Assembly (NCBI RefSeq): GCF_004341685.1
Contig: NZ_SMAA01000003.1
Span: forward strand, 124,001 to 188,000
Reading direction: 5' to 3'
Origin: Pectinatus cerevisiiphilus
GTDB taxonomy: Bacteria; Bacillota; Negativicutes; Selenomonadales; Selenomonadaceae
DNA: 64,000 nt
A model generated the notes under the pieces. That model searched no databases and had not been told where the DNA came from. It saw nothing but the letters and a program-made list of their open reading frames with translations. Of the stretch, positions 1 to 8,985 are shown piece after piece. Each line of letters starts with the position of its first letter. The stretch's first letter is position 1. The position numbers and the translations under genes were made by a program.

Positions 1-47
1 ATTCGGCAAAAAGCATGGCGATGAAAACATTGGATATTGGGAAATAA
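1..47 (+). CDS. flgC: Flagellar basal-body rod protein FlgC, 3' end only
   Basis: The reading frame entering the window ends SAKSMAMKTLDIGK followed by TAA at 45-47, which fits the C-terminus of FlgC, a proximal-rod subunit. Only about 15 codons are visible. Its position directly before fliE, with 14 nt between them, is the standard flgB-flgC-fliE order. The rest of the gene lies before the window. The identification rests on a short C-terminal match plus context. Confidence 0.75.
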   Translation, partial: SAKSMAMKTLDIGK

Positions 48-61
48 CGGGGTAAGGTAAG

Positions 62-373
62 ATGAATATCGAAACATTGCAAATGGCACCAGTAAAGCTT
101 ATTGGGCAAGCTGCTAATATTAATAGCAAACCTGTGGAAGAAAGTAATTCGACAAAGACTTTCTTCCAATTTTTGACTGATTCCTTGAATGAAACGAATA
201 ATCTGCAGAAAGATGCAGAAAAGATGGATATGGCATTAGCTGCAGGGAAAGTAGACGATATATCAAAAGTCGTTGTTGCTTCTGAAAAAGCACAGATAGC
301 CTTAAACCTGACTATGAGTATCCGTAATAAAGCTGTTGAAGCATATCAGGAAATAATGCGGATGCAAGTTTGA
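62..373 (+). CDS. fliE: Flagellar hook-basal body complex protein FliE
   Basis: FliE is the small adaptor joining the MS ring to the rod. The product is 103 residues, the usual length, with the family's conserved C-terminal half (SEKAQIALNLTMSIRNKAVEAY and a terminal QEIMRMQV). An ATG at 62 follows a GGTAAGG ribosome site. It lies between flgC and fliF as in other fla operons. The N-terminal half is variable, as is normal for the family. Confidence 0.95.
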   Translation: MNIETLQMAPVKLIGQAANINSKPVEESNSTKTFFQFLTDSLNETNNLQKDAEKMDMALAAGKVDDISKVVVASEKAQIALNLTMSIRNKAVEAYQEIMRMQV

Positions 374-554
374 TAAATTTTGAAAATATAATATTATAGG
401 GTCTTTAAAGTATTTAAGAAGTATTTGAACTTATTCATTCACTATCAGCAATACATAGCTGTCTACTGGGACTGGGCATGTTCTTACAATGGGCAGCAGA
501 CTCATTGACCATTTGAATAAAGGAATACAATCGGCAGGTGAAGGGATTGAGATA

Positions 555-2144
555 ATGGCAGATTGGAAGGAACGGTATCTGCAATTTTGGCAAAAGATGG
601 ATAAGAGACAAAAATATGCCTTGGCCGGAATTGGAGCACTCTTAATCTTTGCTATAATAGGCGTCAGTTATATGTATGGCAGTAAACCGGAAATGCAGCC
701 TCTGTTTACTAATATGGAAACAAAGGATGCTGGGGAAGTTGCCGCTAAACTGAAAGAATCTAAGGTTGATTATACCGTGCAGGAAGATAAAGCAGGGACG
801 ACAATCCTTGTTCCTGCTAAGGACGTTCATAAATTACGTCTTGATTTGGCAGTACAGGGGCTGCCTAGGGGAACAAAAGGATTTGAAATTTTTGATGATA
901 GTAAATTAGGGGTAACTGATTTTCAAAATAAAGTTAATTATCTGCAAGCGCTACAAGGCGAGCTAACAAGGACAATAGAACAAATAGACGCCGTTGAAAG
1001 TGCAAGAGTACATATAGTTTTACCGGAAGACAGTCTTTATAAAAAGAATGAAAAACCAGCTACAGCATCGATATTATTAAAATTAAAACCAGATAAGGAA
1101 CTTAACCAAAAGGAAATCAAAGGTATAGTCAATTTGACAGCGCATAGCGTGCAGGGGTTGCAGGCAGAGGACGTCACCATTATTGACAGCGAAGGCAAAA
1201 TTTTAAACGATCCTGACAATCAGCAGGACGATAATAAAAATACCCTTGGCAACACAACGCTCACACAAATTAAGATGACACAAAAAGTCCGGCAGCAGAT
1301 GCAGGCGGAGGTCCAAACATTATTAGACAATGCTTTAGGCGAAGGCAATGCTTTTGTACGGCTTAACGTGGAACTTGATTTTGACCAACGACAAACGGAT
1401 AGGCAAACTTTTTCACCTGTAGTCGACGATGCGGGGATTTTGCGTAGTTCACAAGAAACACAAGAAACATATAATGGGACTTCCAATACACCGGGTGGTC
1501 CTGCTGGTATAACCGCAAATACACCAGGCTATGTTGCTGCAAATAATACGAACGCACAGTATTCTAAACAACAGGCAACTAGAAATTATGAAATAAATGA
1601 AGAAAACCAAAAAACTATTGCTTCTCCAGGAGCTTTAAAACGTTTAAATATTGCAGTACTTGTTAGTGACAGGCTTACCGCAGAACAACAAGATTCCATT
1701 TCGCGGGCTGTAGCTTCTGCTGTAGGGATAGATCCTGATAGAGGAGATACGGTTTCTGTGGAACCAGTACCGTTTAGCACAGAACTCTCTGATAGAAGGG
1801 CACGTGAAGAACAGGATGCACGTGATGCGGCAAACAGAGTACTTTATCTTGAAATAGCAGCAGTAGTTTTACCACTTTTACTTTTAGCGACAGCATATTA
1901 TTTGTACAGACGTAAAAAACGTCTTGAAGAAGAAGCTGCACAAGAAGAAATGCAGCGTCAGGCTGAACTGGAGGAACAACGTTTGGCAATGCAAAAAACA
2001 GAGGCTGGTGTACCTGATGAAAGTGAAGAATTATCAGAAGAAGAACAAACTCATTTGACTGAAAAACAGACGCTGGAAAAGATGATAAATGACGAACCAG
2101 ATCAGGTTGCAGAATTGATAAAGACATGGCTTGCCGAAGAGTAA
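555..2144 (+). CDS. fliF: Flagellar M-ring protein FliF
   Basis: FliF forms the MS ring in the inner membrane, the base on which the rotor and export gate assemble. The chosen start, MADWKERYLQFWQKM at 555, aligns with typical FliF N-termini and has AAGGG upstream; an in-frame ATG at 489 would add 22 residues but has no clear ribosome site. There is a first membrane segment near residues 24-42, a periplasmic ring-building region, a low-complexity Gly/Asn/Thr stretch in the middle, a second membrane segment near residue 430, and a charged C-terminal tail ending in PDQVAELIKTWLAEE, the part that binds FliG in this family. Length is about 529 residues, as expected. Confidence 0.95.
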   Translation: MADWKERYLQFWQKMDKRQKYALAGIGALLIFAIIGVSYMYGSKPEMQPLFTNMETKDAGEVAAKLKESKVDYTVQEDKAGTTILVPAKDVHKLRLDLAVQGLPRGTKGFEIFDDSKLGVTDFQNKVNYLQALQGELTRTIEQIDAVESARVHIVLPEDSLYKKNEKPATASILLKLKPDKELNQKEIKGIVNLTAHSVQGLQAEDVTIIDSEGKILNDPDNQQDDNKNTLGNTTLTQIKMTQKVRQQMQAEVQTLLDNALGEGNAFVRLNVELDFDQRQTDRQTFSPVVDDAGILRSSQETQETYNGTSNTPGGPAGITANTPGYVAANNTNAQYSKQQATRNYEINEENQKTIASPGALKRLNIAVLVSDRLTAEQQDSISRAVASAVGIDPDRGDTVSVEPVPFSTELSDRRAREEQDARDAANRVLYLEIAAVVLPLLLLATAYYLYRRKKRLEEEAAQEEMQRQAELEEQRLAMQKTEAGVPDESEELSEEEQTHLTEKQTLEKMINDEPDQVAELIKTWLAEE

Positions 2145-2165
2145 ATACGATAGTAGGTGAAATAG

Positions 2166-3182
2166 ATGTATGAATCCAGTGTAAGCGAATTGACCGGTCA
2201 GCAAAAAGCAGCTATTTTGCTGATAGCAATGGGACCGGAATATTCAGCAAAATTATTTAAGCACCTTGATGATGATGATATTGAGAAACTGACTTTGGAA
2301 ATAGCCAGTCAGCAACAGGTTACCCAGGAACAGAAGCAGACTGTAATCAGTGAGTTTTATCAACTCATTATGGCAAAATCATATATTTCTCACGGCGGCT
2401 TAGATTATGCACAGAAAGTTTTGGAAAAGGCACTTGGCACTGATAAAGCAGCTACCATAATCAACAGACTTACTGCCAGCTTGCAGGTTCGTCCGTTTGA
2501 CTTTTTGCGAAAAACGGATCCGTCACAGTTACTGAATTTTATTCAAAATGAACATCCACAAACGATAGCAATGATTTTGGCTTACCTTAATCCGGAACAG
2601 TCAGCAAGTGTTTTGGCCGCATTACCGGCAGAGAGCCAGGCAGATGTTGCTAAAAGGGTCGCAGTCATGGATCGTACCTCACCTGATGTCCTGCGCGAAG
2701 TTGAACGCGTTTTGGAAAAGAAATTGTCTACAATGTCTTCACAAGATTTCACGGATGCAGGTGGTATCCAAGTTGTTGTTGAAATGCTCAACCGTGTCGA
2801 CCGTGGCACAGAACGTTCGATTTTGGATAATTTGGAAGTGGAAAATCCAGAACTTACGGAAGAAATCAAGCGCCTTATGTTTGTCTTTGAAGATCTTGTT
2901 ATGCTTGATGACAGGTCACTTCAACTTGTGTTACGTGAAGTGGAATCCAAGGATCTGTCTCTTGCTATGAAGGGAACTTCTGATGAAGTGGCAGCTAAGA
3001 TATACAAGAATATGTCCAAACGTGCAGCTACTTCATTAAAGGAAGAACTCGAATATATGGGACCTGTACGTATCCGTGATGTTGAAGAATCACAGCAAAA
3101 AGTTGTCAACATAATCAGGAAACTGGAAGAAAAGGGTGACATAGTAGTATCACGCGGGAAAGGCGATGAGATGATTGTATAA
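2166..3182 (+). CDS. fliG: Flagellar motor switch protein FliG
   Basis: FliG is the C-ring subunit that contacts the stator and transmits torque. The 338-residue product has the usual length and carries the EHPQ motif at residues 129-132 in the middle domain, plus the C-terminal torque helix region rich in charged residues (FVFEDLVMLDDRSLQLVLREV). An ATG follows GTAGGTGA. Its last 8 nt overlap the TTG start proposed for fliH, suggesting translational coupling. Confidence 0.97.
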   Translation: MYESSVSELTGQQKAAILLIAMGPEYSAKLFKHLDDDDIEKLTLEIASQQQVTQEQKQTVISEFYQLIMAKSYISHGGLDYAQKVLEKALGTDKAATIINRLTASLQVRPFDFLRKTDPSQLLNFIQNEHPQTIAMILAYLNPEQSASVLAALPAESQADVAKRVAVMDRTSPDVLREVERVLEKKLSTMSSQDFTDAGGIQVVVEMLNRVDRGTERSILDNLEVENPELTEEIKRLMFVFEDLVMLDDRSLQLVLREVESKDLSLAMKGTSDEVAAKIYKNMSKRAATSLKEELEYMGPVRIRDVEESQQKVVNIIRKLEEKGDIVVSRGKGDEMIV

Positions 3183-4095
3183 AGTTATTAAATCCGCTGT
3201 TTTTGAGGACAAACCGCATGTTGTAAAGGCACCTGAGTCGTTGTTTATTATCAATTCCGCTCAAGATGAATGGCCTTCTGATAAAAATAATGAGCTTTTT
3301 TCGAGGGGCACAGAAGATTCGCAGAATAGAAAAGACGATTTCCAACGTGAGCTTGATGAAGCACAACAAAAAAAAGAAGCTATTAAAGCCGAGATAGCAG
3401 AACTGGAAAATGAATTAAATGATAAGCAAGCAGAATTAGATGATTTACGCAAAAAAGCTGATTTAATAATGCAGGATGCACAAGAAAGTAAAGAAAAACT
3501 CCTTGGCGAGGCTAAAGAAGAAGCTGCTAAAAAAATTGAAGCAGCAAATGGCAAAGTCGAGGAAATAACACAAGCCGCCAAGGAGGGAGGCCATCAACAA
3601 GGATATAAGGAAGGTTTGGAGCAATCTAAGCTGGAGCAAAAGGAAAAGATCAAAGCTGCTAATGAAAAGGCTGTAAATATAATTGATGAAGCAGAAAAGC
3701 AAATCAGTAGTTATTATAAAAAAGCTGAAAATGACATAGTAGATATAGTAATGCTGGTTTCACAAAAGATTATTTCACAACAAGTTAGCGACATGCCGCA
3801 GTTGATATTACCTGTTGTACAGGCAGCTTTAAAAAAAGTCCAGGATCAGGCGTCCATTGAAGTAAGAGTTCCCCCAGATGCATATGATTTGGTGCTGGCA
3901 GCTAAATCAGAATTACAGACTATGCTTAAGGGAAATGCCAAACTGGCCGTAAAACCGGATGAAAGTTTAATGCCGGGAGACTGCTGGGTGGAAACTCCAG
4001 ATGGCAGTATAGATGCAAAGCTTTTATCTCAATTAAATGAGATCCGTAAATCCTTAAAGGAAGTCGTTGGTAAATATGAGGTTGATGATCAATAA
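3175..4095 (+). CDS. fliH: Flagellar assembly protein FliH
   Basis: FliH is the peripheral stator-like regulator of the export ATPase FliI. The product (306 residues) has a long charged coiled coil (about residues 50-190, rich in Glu, Lys, Gln and Ala) and a C-terminal globular part containing VPPDAYDLV and the conserved acidic MPGDCWVET segment typical of FliH/YscL. The start is TTG at 3175 inside the end of fliG; no better start lies near. The end overlaps the start of fliI. Identification is from domain layout and position between fliG and fliI. Confidence 0.9.
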   Translation: MYKVIKSAVFEDKPHVVKAPESLFIINSAQDEWPSDKNNELFSRGTEDSQNRKDDFQRELDEAQQKKEAIKAEIAELENELNDKQAELDDLRKKADLIMQDAQESKEKLLGEAKEEAAKKIEAANGKVEEITQAAKEGGHQQGYKEGLEQSKLEQKEKIKAANEKAVNIIDEAEKQISSYYKKAENDIVDIVMLVSQKIISQQVSDMPQLILPVVQAALKKVQDQASIEVRVPPDAYDLVLAAKSELQTMLKGNAKLAVKPDESLMPGDCWVETPDGSIDAKLLSQLNEIRKSLKEVVGKYEVDDQ

Positions 4096-5395
4096 GTTTA
4101 AAGAGATTATAGATAATTGCGATCCGATGAAAATGCTTGGGAAAGTGGTTCAGGTAATTGGTCTTGTAATTGAATCAGTTGGACCGAATGTAAGCATGGG
4201 AGAACTTTGTTATGTATGTTCAAAATTCACCCATATTAAACCTGTACCAGCAGAGGTCGTTGGTTTTCGTGGTGGACACATTCTGCTGATGCCTATAGGG
4301 GAAATGCAGGGAATTGGCCCTGGCTGTGAAGTCATAGCTGCGCAAAAAACTCTTAAAGCCAAGGTTGGTAAAGAACTTTTGGGGCGGATTTTGGATGGGC
4401 TTGGCAATCCTATAGACGATAAAGCAGCATTGCCGCTGGAAATGGAAGAATATCCATTGCATGCGACACCACCTTCACCACTATCACGGCCAAGAATACA
4501 TGAACCGTTATATGTTGGTGTAAGGGCTATAGATGGGTTGCTGACGATAGGCTCTGGACAGCGCATAGGTATTATGGCTGGCAGCGGTGTCGGCAAATCT
4601 ACTCTTTTAAGCATGATCGCAAGAAATACAGAAGCTGATATAAATGTTATTGCCCTAATTGGTGAACGTGGCAGGGAAGTGCGTGAATTCATTGAACGCG
4701 ATCTTGGTGAGGAAGGCTTAAAAAGATCAGTCGTTGTTGTGGCAACATCAGACCAACCTGCACTTGTTCGAATAAAAGGAGCAATGACCGCAACTGCTAT
4801 TGCTGAATATTTTCGCAATCAAGGACAAAAAGTTGTTTTGATGATGGATTCTGTTACGCGTTTTGCTATGGCACAGCGTGAGGTAGGCTTGACAATAGGT
4901 GAACCGCCGGCGACAAGAGGATATACCCCTTCTGTATTTGCACTTTTACCACGTTTGCTGGAAAGGGCAGGAACTAGCGAAAAAGGAAGTATAACAGGGA
5001 TTTATACAGTATTGGTAGATGGTGATGATATGAATGAACCAATTGCAGATGCTGTGCGCAGTATATTAGACGGTCATATAGTGCTTTCCAGGAAAATAGC
5101 TGCACAAAATCATTTCCCGGCTATTGATGTCCTAGCCAGTGTGAGCCGTGTAATGATTGATGTTGTCAGTAAAGAGCATTTCAAGGCAGGGCAGCTTTTA
5201 CGGTCTCATTTAGCAACATATAATGAAGCTGCTGACCTCATACGCATAGGTGCTTATGTAAATGGTTCTGATCCTAATATAGATGCAGCAATAGAAAAAA
5301 TCGATGCCATAAATAAGTTTTTGTGCCAGCAAGTTTTTGAGGTTACAGGTTTCGAGGAAACAATAAACAATTTGGTGGCAATAGAGGGAAAATGA
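4076..5395 (+). CDS. fliI: Flagellum-specific ATPase FliI
   Basis: FliI is the hexameric ATPase that feeds substrates to the flagellar export gate. Visible motifs are Walker A (GSGVGKST, near residue 170), the [13 protein letters not shown] segment, Walker B ([12 protein letters not shown]) and the catalytic [12 protein letters not shown] region, all typical of the F1-beta-like family. Length is about 440 residues, as usual. The start is uncertain between TTG 4067, ATG 4076 and ATG 4085, all overlapping the 3' end of fliH (stop at 4095); none has an ideal ribosome site, which suggests coupling to fliH. Confidence 0.96.
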   Translation: MRLMINKFKEIIDNCDPMKMLGKVVQVIGLVIESVGPNVSMGELCYVCSKFTHIKPVPAEVVGFRGGHILLMPIGEMQGIGPGCEVIAAQKTLKAKVGKELLGRILDGLGNPIDDKAALPLEMEEYPLHATPPSPLSRPRIHEPLYVGVRAIDGLLTIGSGQRIGIMAGSGVGKSTLLSMIARNTEADINVIALIGERGREVREFIERDLGEEGLKRSVVVVATSDQPALVRIKGAMTATAIAEYFRNQGQKVVLMMDSVTRFAMAQREVGLTIGEPPATRGYTPSVFALLPRLLERAGTSEKGSITGIYTVLVDGDDMNEPIADAVRSILDGHIVLSRKIAAQNHFPAIDVLASVSRVMIDVVSKEHFKAGQLLRSHLATYNEAADLIRIGAYVNGSDPNIDAAIEKIDAINKFLCQQVFEVTGFEETINNLVAIEGK

Positions 5396-5441
5396 TTTCC
5401 CGGTATGATATTGGCAAGGATAGAGAAAAGAGGGAGAGTTT

Positions 5442-5888
5442 ATTAAAAAATTTATCTTTAAACTTGAAACTTTTTTAAAAATATCTACTCTCGAAAGAGA
5501 AAAAGCTGAAATTGCTATGGCAGCAGCAGTACAGAACCTGTTTAAACAAAAAGAAGTGCTTGCTGCTTTGCAAAAAGAGATGGTCGAGAATTTACATGAG
5601 TATGAAAAAACGTTGGCAGAACGCAATGTAAACGCAGGGATGTTGCAAATATATGGTGACTTTTTTGCATGGAAGAGAAGGCAGATCAATTTACAACAAA
5701 CTGCTATTCGCAATGCTGCAGCTAAAAGAGAAGAATGTTTAGCAAATTTGCTTAACGCACAGAAAAAAGTTGAAAGTCTGGAGCAGCTTCGGCAAAAAAG
5801 GTTTGAAGAATATCGCTATGAGGCTTTCGCAGAAGAACAAAAACAGATAGATGAAATAGGTTTACAAATGCATATGCGTAGAGCTTGA
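5442..5888 (+). CDS. fliJ: Flagellar export chaperone FliJ with apparent ATT start
   Basis: FliJ is the coiled-coil protein that links the FliI ATPase ring to the export gate. The conserved FliJ N-terminus (KKFIFKLETFLKI) is present, but the open frame contains no ATG, GTG or TTG before the internal ATG at 5517. In-frame upstream sequence is open from a TAG at 5421-5423, and an ATT at 5442, preceded by GGGAGAG, gives a 148-residue protein, the normal FliJ length. Starting at 5517 would remove 25 conserved residues. The product is almost entirely charged helix. It follows fliI by 46 nt. The gene is sure; the ATT start is inference and a sequence error at that codon is the alternative. Confidence 0.85.
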   Translation: MKKFIFKLETFLKISTLEREKAEIAMAAAVQNLFKQKEVLAALQKEMVENLHEYEKTLAERNVNAGMLQIYGDFFAWKRRQINLQQTAIRNAAAKREECLANLLNAQKKVESLEQLRQKRFEEYRYEAFAEEQKQIDEIGLQMHMRRA

Positions 5889-5905
5889 ACGGGAGGAACA
5901 TATTT

Positions 5906-6559
5906 ATGCAGATAAATCCTGTACCGGCAGTTACAAGTCAAAGCGACCTGTTGGCAGACATAAACAATGTAAAAAAGCGTATTAAAGAAATTGAAGATCA
6001 GTTTAATATAAAACAATTTTCTCCAGAAAGTGTTACATTTTCACAAGTCCTTAATAAGCAGATAAATAACACAGGAAAAATAAATGCAAGTGCGGCTTAT
6101 CGTAAACAAGCTGCTAATGCAGCTCAAAATACGGCACCTACAAATAACTCTGCTGGGACTACAGCACGTATGCATAATTTACCTCCCCAGCAAATTGAAG
6201 AAATAATTCAAAAGACGGCTGCAAAATACGGAATAGATCCTAGGCTGTTGTCAGCAGTCGCAGAAACAGAATCAAATTACAGACCTGATGCAGTGTCTTC
6301 TGCTGGTGCCATTGGTGTTATGCAGTTGATGCCGGATACGGCATCTGCGTTGGGCGTGTCCGATCCGTACGATGCACAGCAGAACATTGAAGGCGGCGCA
6401 AAGTACCTGAAAGAGCTATTGAACGATTTCGGCGGTGATGTGCGTGAAGCTGTTGCGGCATATAATGCAGGCCCCCAGGCGGTAAAAAAATATCAGGGAG
6501 TGCCACCATATGCGGAAACACAAAATTATGTAAGTCATGTTTTAGATCTTTACCAATGA
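5906..6559 (+). CDS. Lytic transglycosylase (SLT domain) in the flagellar operon
   Basis: The product (217 residues from the ATG at 5906, behind GGGAGG) has an N-terminal coiled-coil/linker part and a C-terminal Slt-type domain from about residue 100. The family signature is complete: AETESNYRPDAVS with catalytic Glu near residue 122, AIGVMQLMPDTA, and AVAAYNAGP. Such enzymes cleave the glycan strand of peptidoglycan. There is no clear signal peptide, so export through the flagellar apparatus, as for FlgJ-type rod muramidases, is a reasonable inference. It sits between fliJ and the YlxF-like gene, arguing for a role in opening the wall for the growing rod. Confidence 0.9.
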   Translation: MQINPVPAVTSQSDLLADINNVKKRIKEIEDQFNIKQFSPESVTFSQVLNKQINNTGKINASAAYRKQAANAAQNTAPTNNSAGTTARMHNLPPQQIEEIIQKTAAKYGIDPRLLSAVAETESNYRPDAVSSAGAIGVMQLMPDTASALGVSDPYDAQQNIEGGAKYLKELLNDFGGDVREAVAAYNAGPQAVKKYQGVPPYAETQNYVSHVLDLYQ

Positions 6560-6572
6560 AAATAAGGCCTTA

Positions 6573-6600
6573 TTCCCTTGCTTGGATAAGTGCAAGGGAA
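6573..6600 (+). other. Hairpin between the transglycosylase gene and the ylxF-like gene
   Basis: Perfect 9-bp arms TTCCCTTGC (6573-6581) and GCAAGGGAA (6592-6600) enclose a 10-nt loop; a 14-nt palindrome AATAAGGCCTTATT lies just upstream at 6561-6574. No T-run follows, so it is not a standard terminator. It occupies one of the longer gaps inside the operon (about 110 nt) and could be an RNA processing or stability element. Function is not known. Confidence 0.5.
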
Positions 6601-6669
6601 AGTTAATATCTATGAATTAGGATATGAAATAGATTTTAGTATATTATCCTCAGCAAGGTGGGTAGTTTG

Positions 6670-7365
6670 ATGGCAAAATCTCCTGCGGGTTCAATTGATA
6701 AGCAAACAATAAAAAATCAGCAGATTAGTAAAAAAACTGTGCAAGAAAAAACAAAACCGAAAAAGGCCTTATGGAAAAAAATATTGCTAATCATATTGAT
6801 TGTAATATTATTGGCCGGCGGCTTTTTCCTAGGAATATATTTGCGTATTCTTGATACTGATAAAATGAATAAATCTTTACATCTTTATAATTGGCCGATC
6901 ATTGGAGAAAATTTTGTAAAACCTTCTGATGAAACTACGCAGCAAGATGATGAAACGGCAAAAACTGGCGCGGGCTCGAAAGATGGCACTGCCAATAATG
7001 CCAGTGCGGCAAAACCAGGAGAGAATGGTGCAGTTCAGTCAAAACCTGTGACATTGACAAAAAAGCAACTGGAGGAACAAAAAAAAGCCAGGGAGGCTGA
7101 AGTTAATAAAAGAGTTGGCAAATTATCACGCATATATGCCCAAATGGATCCGCAAAAGGCAGCTGATATTTTAAGCCCACTCGATGATAATGTAGTAGCT
7201 TCGATACTCCAGAAGATGGATGATGCGCGCTCGGCAAAAGTGATGGAAGCTTTTGATGCGTCACGTGCAGCGCAGATTACACAAATTCTCTATAACGGTT
7301 TAGTGCCACCTACGCTGCCACAGCTCGATAATGCAGAGAATGCGGCGGCAAATAAGGCACAGTAA
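6670..7365 (+). CDS. MgtE N-domain-like (YlxF/MotE-like) flagellar protein
   Basis: This 231-residue protein has a Lys-rich cytoplasmic N-terminus, one membrane segment near residues 35-58 (ILLIILIVILLAGGFFLGIY), a low-complexity linker, and a C-terminal alpha-helical domain like the MgtE N-terminal domain (YAQMDPQKAADILSPL, ASILQKMDDARSAKVMEAF). It occupies the place of ylxF between fliJ and fliK in Bacillus operons; MotE in rhizobia shares this architecture. The ATG at 6670 has AAGGTGG upstream, preferred over the GTG at 6658. The exact role in Firmicutes is unclear; a chaperone or scaffold for basal-body or stator parts is inferred. Confidence 0.8.
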   Translation: MAKSPAGSIDKQTIKNQQISKKTVQEKTKPKKALWKKILLIILIVILLAGGFFLGIYLRILDTDKMNKSLHLYNWPIIGENFVKPSDETTQQDDETAKTGAGSKDGTANNASAAKPGENGAVQSKPVTLTKKQLEEQKKAREAEVNKRVGKLSRIYAQMDPQKAADILSPLDDNVVASILQKMDDARSAKVMEAFDASRAAQITQILYNGLVPPTLPQLDNAENAAANKAQ

Positions 7366-7386
7366 ACTTTGAAAGGAGGTGAAAAA

Positions 7387-8973
7387 ATGAGCAATATGGT
7401 AATGGCTATTAAAACACCGACAGTTTCTGTTAAAAAAGATGACAGAAAGAGCCAAACAGACAATAATAGTAAAAATAAATCAGGAAATTTTATTGATGCT
7501 ATGGATGATGCAAATGAAGGCGCTGATACAACAAATGCGGCTAACAATACAAATTCCGCCGTTAATAAAAAAGATGCAGCCAATGATACAGCAAAAAAAA
7601 CAGCAGGAAATACAAAAAAAACAAATGTAAAGCCTGACACAGAAAAAACTGAAGATGATAAGCCGGCAAATGCAACTGCTGTAAACGGTGCGAAAAATAA
7701 TATTATTAATATGGATGTTTTACCGATACTGGCGGGCTTACAGCAAAATTCTAAGGTATTAGATAATGTACTAACAGCGAAAATAAGTTTGCCAAGTGAA
7801 ACGGAAGGTACTACCGCAGCAAGTGCTGTTGATACTACAGGTAAGCTTTTAACGGGAACTTTAGCAGCAAATGGAAAATCTGCAATATTGGCAAAGCAAC
7901 CAGAGCTGAATATACCGACTACCAATTTAAAAGATAATACTTCTATATTACAGGCACAACCGTTGGTTTCCTTAGAAGAACTTGTGGCAGCAAAGACAGG
8001 TACAAACCTTACCATAAAAACTAAAGCTACTAACAGCTTAGTACAGAATGCTGTACCAGAACCGGTAGCGACTAAAAGTACAATATTACCGGAACAAGGG
8101 ATGGTATCATCTACTAAAAATGTTACCGCACTCCAAAATCAGTTGCCAGCATTGACAGAGACATTGGTGAAACCACTGAATACTGAAATGACAAAAAATG
8201 GCAAACAAAATAATGACATGCTTTTGCCAGGTCAGGCAGGAACTAAAGATAAAAATGTTGTTCAACTTAATGTTATTGATTTAACCGCAAAGCAAGGAAC
8301 GGACGGTTCCAGCGATTTCCTTTCGGCTGGCCGCAATATGCAGCAGAGTATTTCTTCGGCGAAAGATGGTACTCTTGCGGCGGGACAAAAGGAGGCTCCA
8401 AATCAAACCGGTGATACGTTTGCTTTTCCGTCTTTTGTAAGTACGATGAAGGATGCAGCACAAAATATAAGTCCATCAGCTCCCCAACCGGCGCAGCAAC
8501 AGAATAACGCGCAGGATAGCTATGATATAGCAGGGCAAATAATAAAAAATGCCCAACTGATAAAAGCCAACGAAAACTCGCAAATGACAATAAATTTGCA
8601 ACCGGAACATTTGGGTGAGTTATCCTTGAAAATCTCTGTGGCAGCAGATGGACTGGTAAATGCTTCCTTTCACAGTGATAATGCCCAAGTTCGTAACTTA
8701 CTGCAATCAACAATAGTCCAGCTGCGGCAGGATTTGCAGGATCAGGGAATCAAGGTTGACAATATTAACGTCTACAGTGGTTTGAGCGATTTACTGTCCA
8801 ATGGACAGAATAATAATGGAAAATTTAGTGATAAAGAGCAGAAAAAATCCTCTTACAGAATAGGCCAATTGATCGAGGCAGCAGGACAGATGGATAATTT
8901 TAGTACAGTAGCGGCATCGACAGATACACAGAACCAAAAAATCACGAGTAATGGAATTGACTATAGAATATAA
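7387..8973 (+). CDS. fliK: Flagellar hook-length control protein FliK
   Basis: FliK is the secreted molecular ruler that ends hook growth and switches export specificity. The product (about 528 residues) has a long, low-complexity N-terminal and middle region rich in Asn, Thr, Ala and Lys, and a conserved C-terminal Flg_hook domain (QMTINLQPEHLGELSLKI, VRNLLQSTIVQLRQDLQDQG). The ATG at 7387 follows a strong AGGAGGTG; an earlier in-frame TTG at 7369 lacks such a site. It lies directly before flgD and flgE, the usual context. Confidence 0.92.
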   Translation: MSNMVMAIKTPTVSVKKDDRKSQTDNNSKNKSGNFIDAMDDANEGADTTNAANNTNSAVNKKDAANDTAKKTAGNTKKTNVKPDTEKTEDDKPANATAVNGAKNNIINMDVLPILAGLQQNSKVLDNVLTAKISLPSETEGTTAASAVDTTGKLLTGTLAANGKSAILAKQPELNIPTTNLKDNTSILQAQPLVSLEELVAAKTGTNLTIKTKATNSLVQNAVPEPVATKSTILPEQGMVSSTKNVTALQNQLPALTETLVKPLNTEMTKNGKQNNDMLLPGQAGTKDKNVVQLNVIDLTAKQGTDGSSDFLSAGRNMQQSISSAKDGTLAAGQKEAPNQTGDTFAFPSFVSTMKDAAQNISPSAPQPAQQQNNAQDSYDIAGQIIKNAQLIKANENSQMTINLQPEHLGELSLKISVAADGLVNASFHSDNAQVRNLLQSTIVQLRQDLQDQGIKVDNINVYSGLSDLLSNGQNNNGKFSDKEQKKSSYRIGQLIEAAGQMDNFSTVAASTDTQNQKITSNGIDYRI

Positions 8974-8985
8974 GGAGTGTTTAAA

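Noticed and set aside
489-554. Start of fliF at ATG 489
   Set aside because: No ribosome site and no family similarity in the extra 22 residues; ATG 555 matches FliF N-termini.
4210-4818. A 202-codon open frame opposite fliI
   Set aside because: Antisense shadow of the FliI ATPase core; no start signal.
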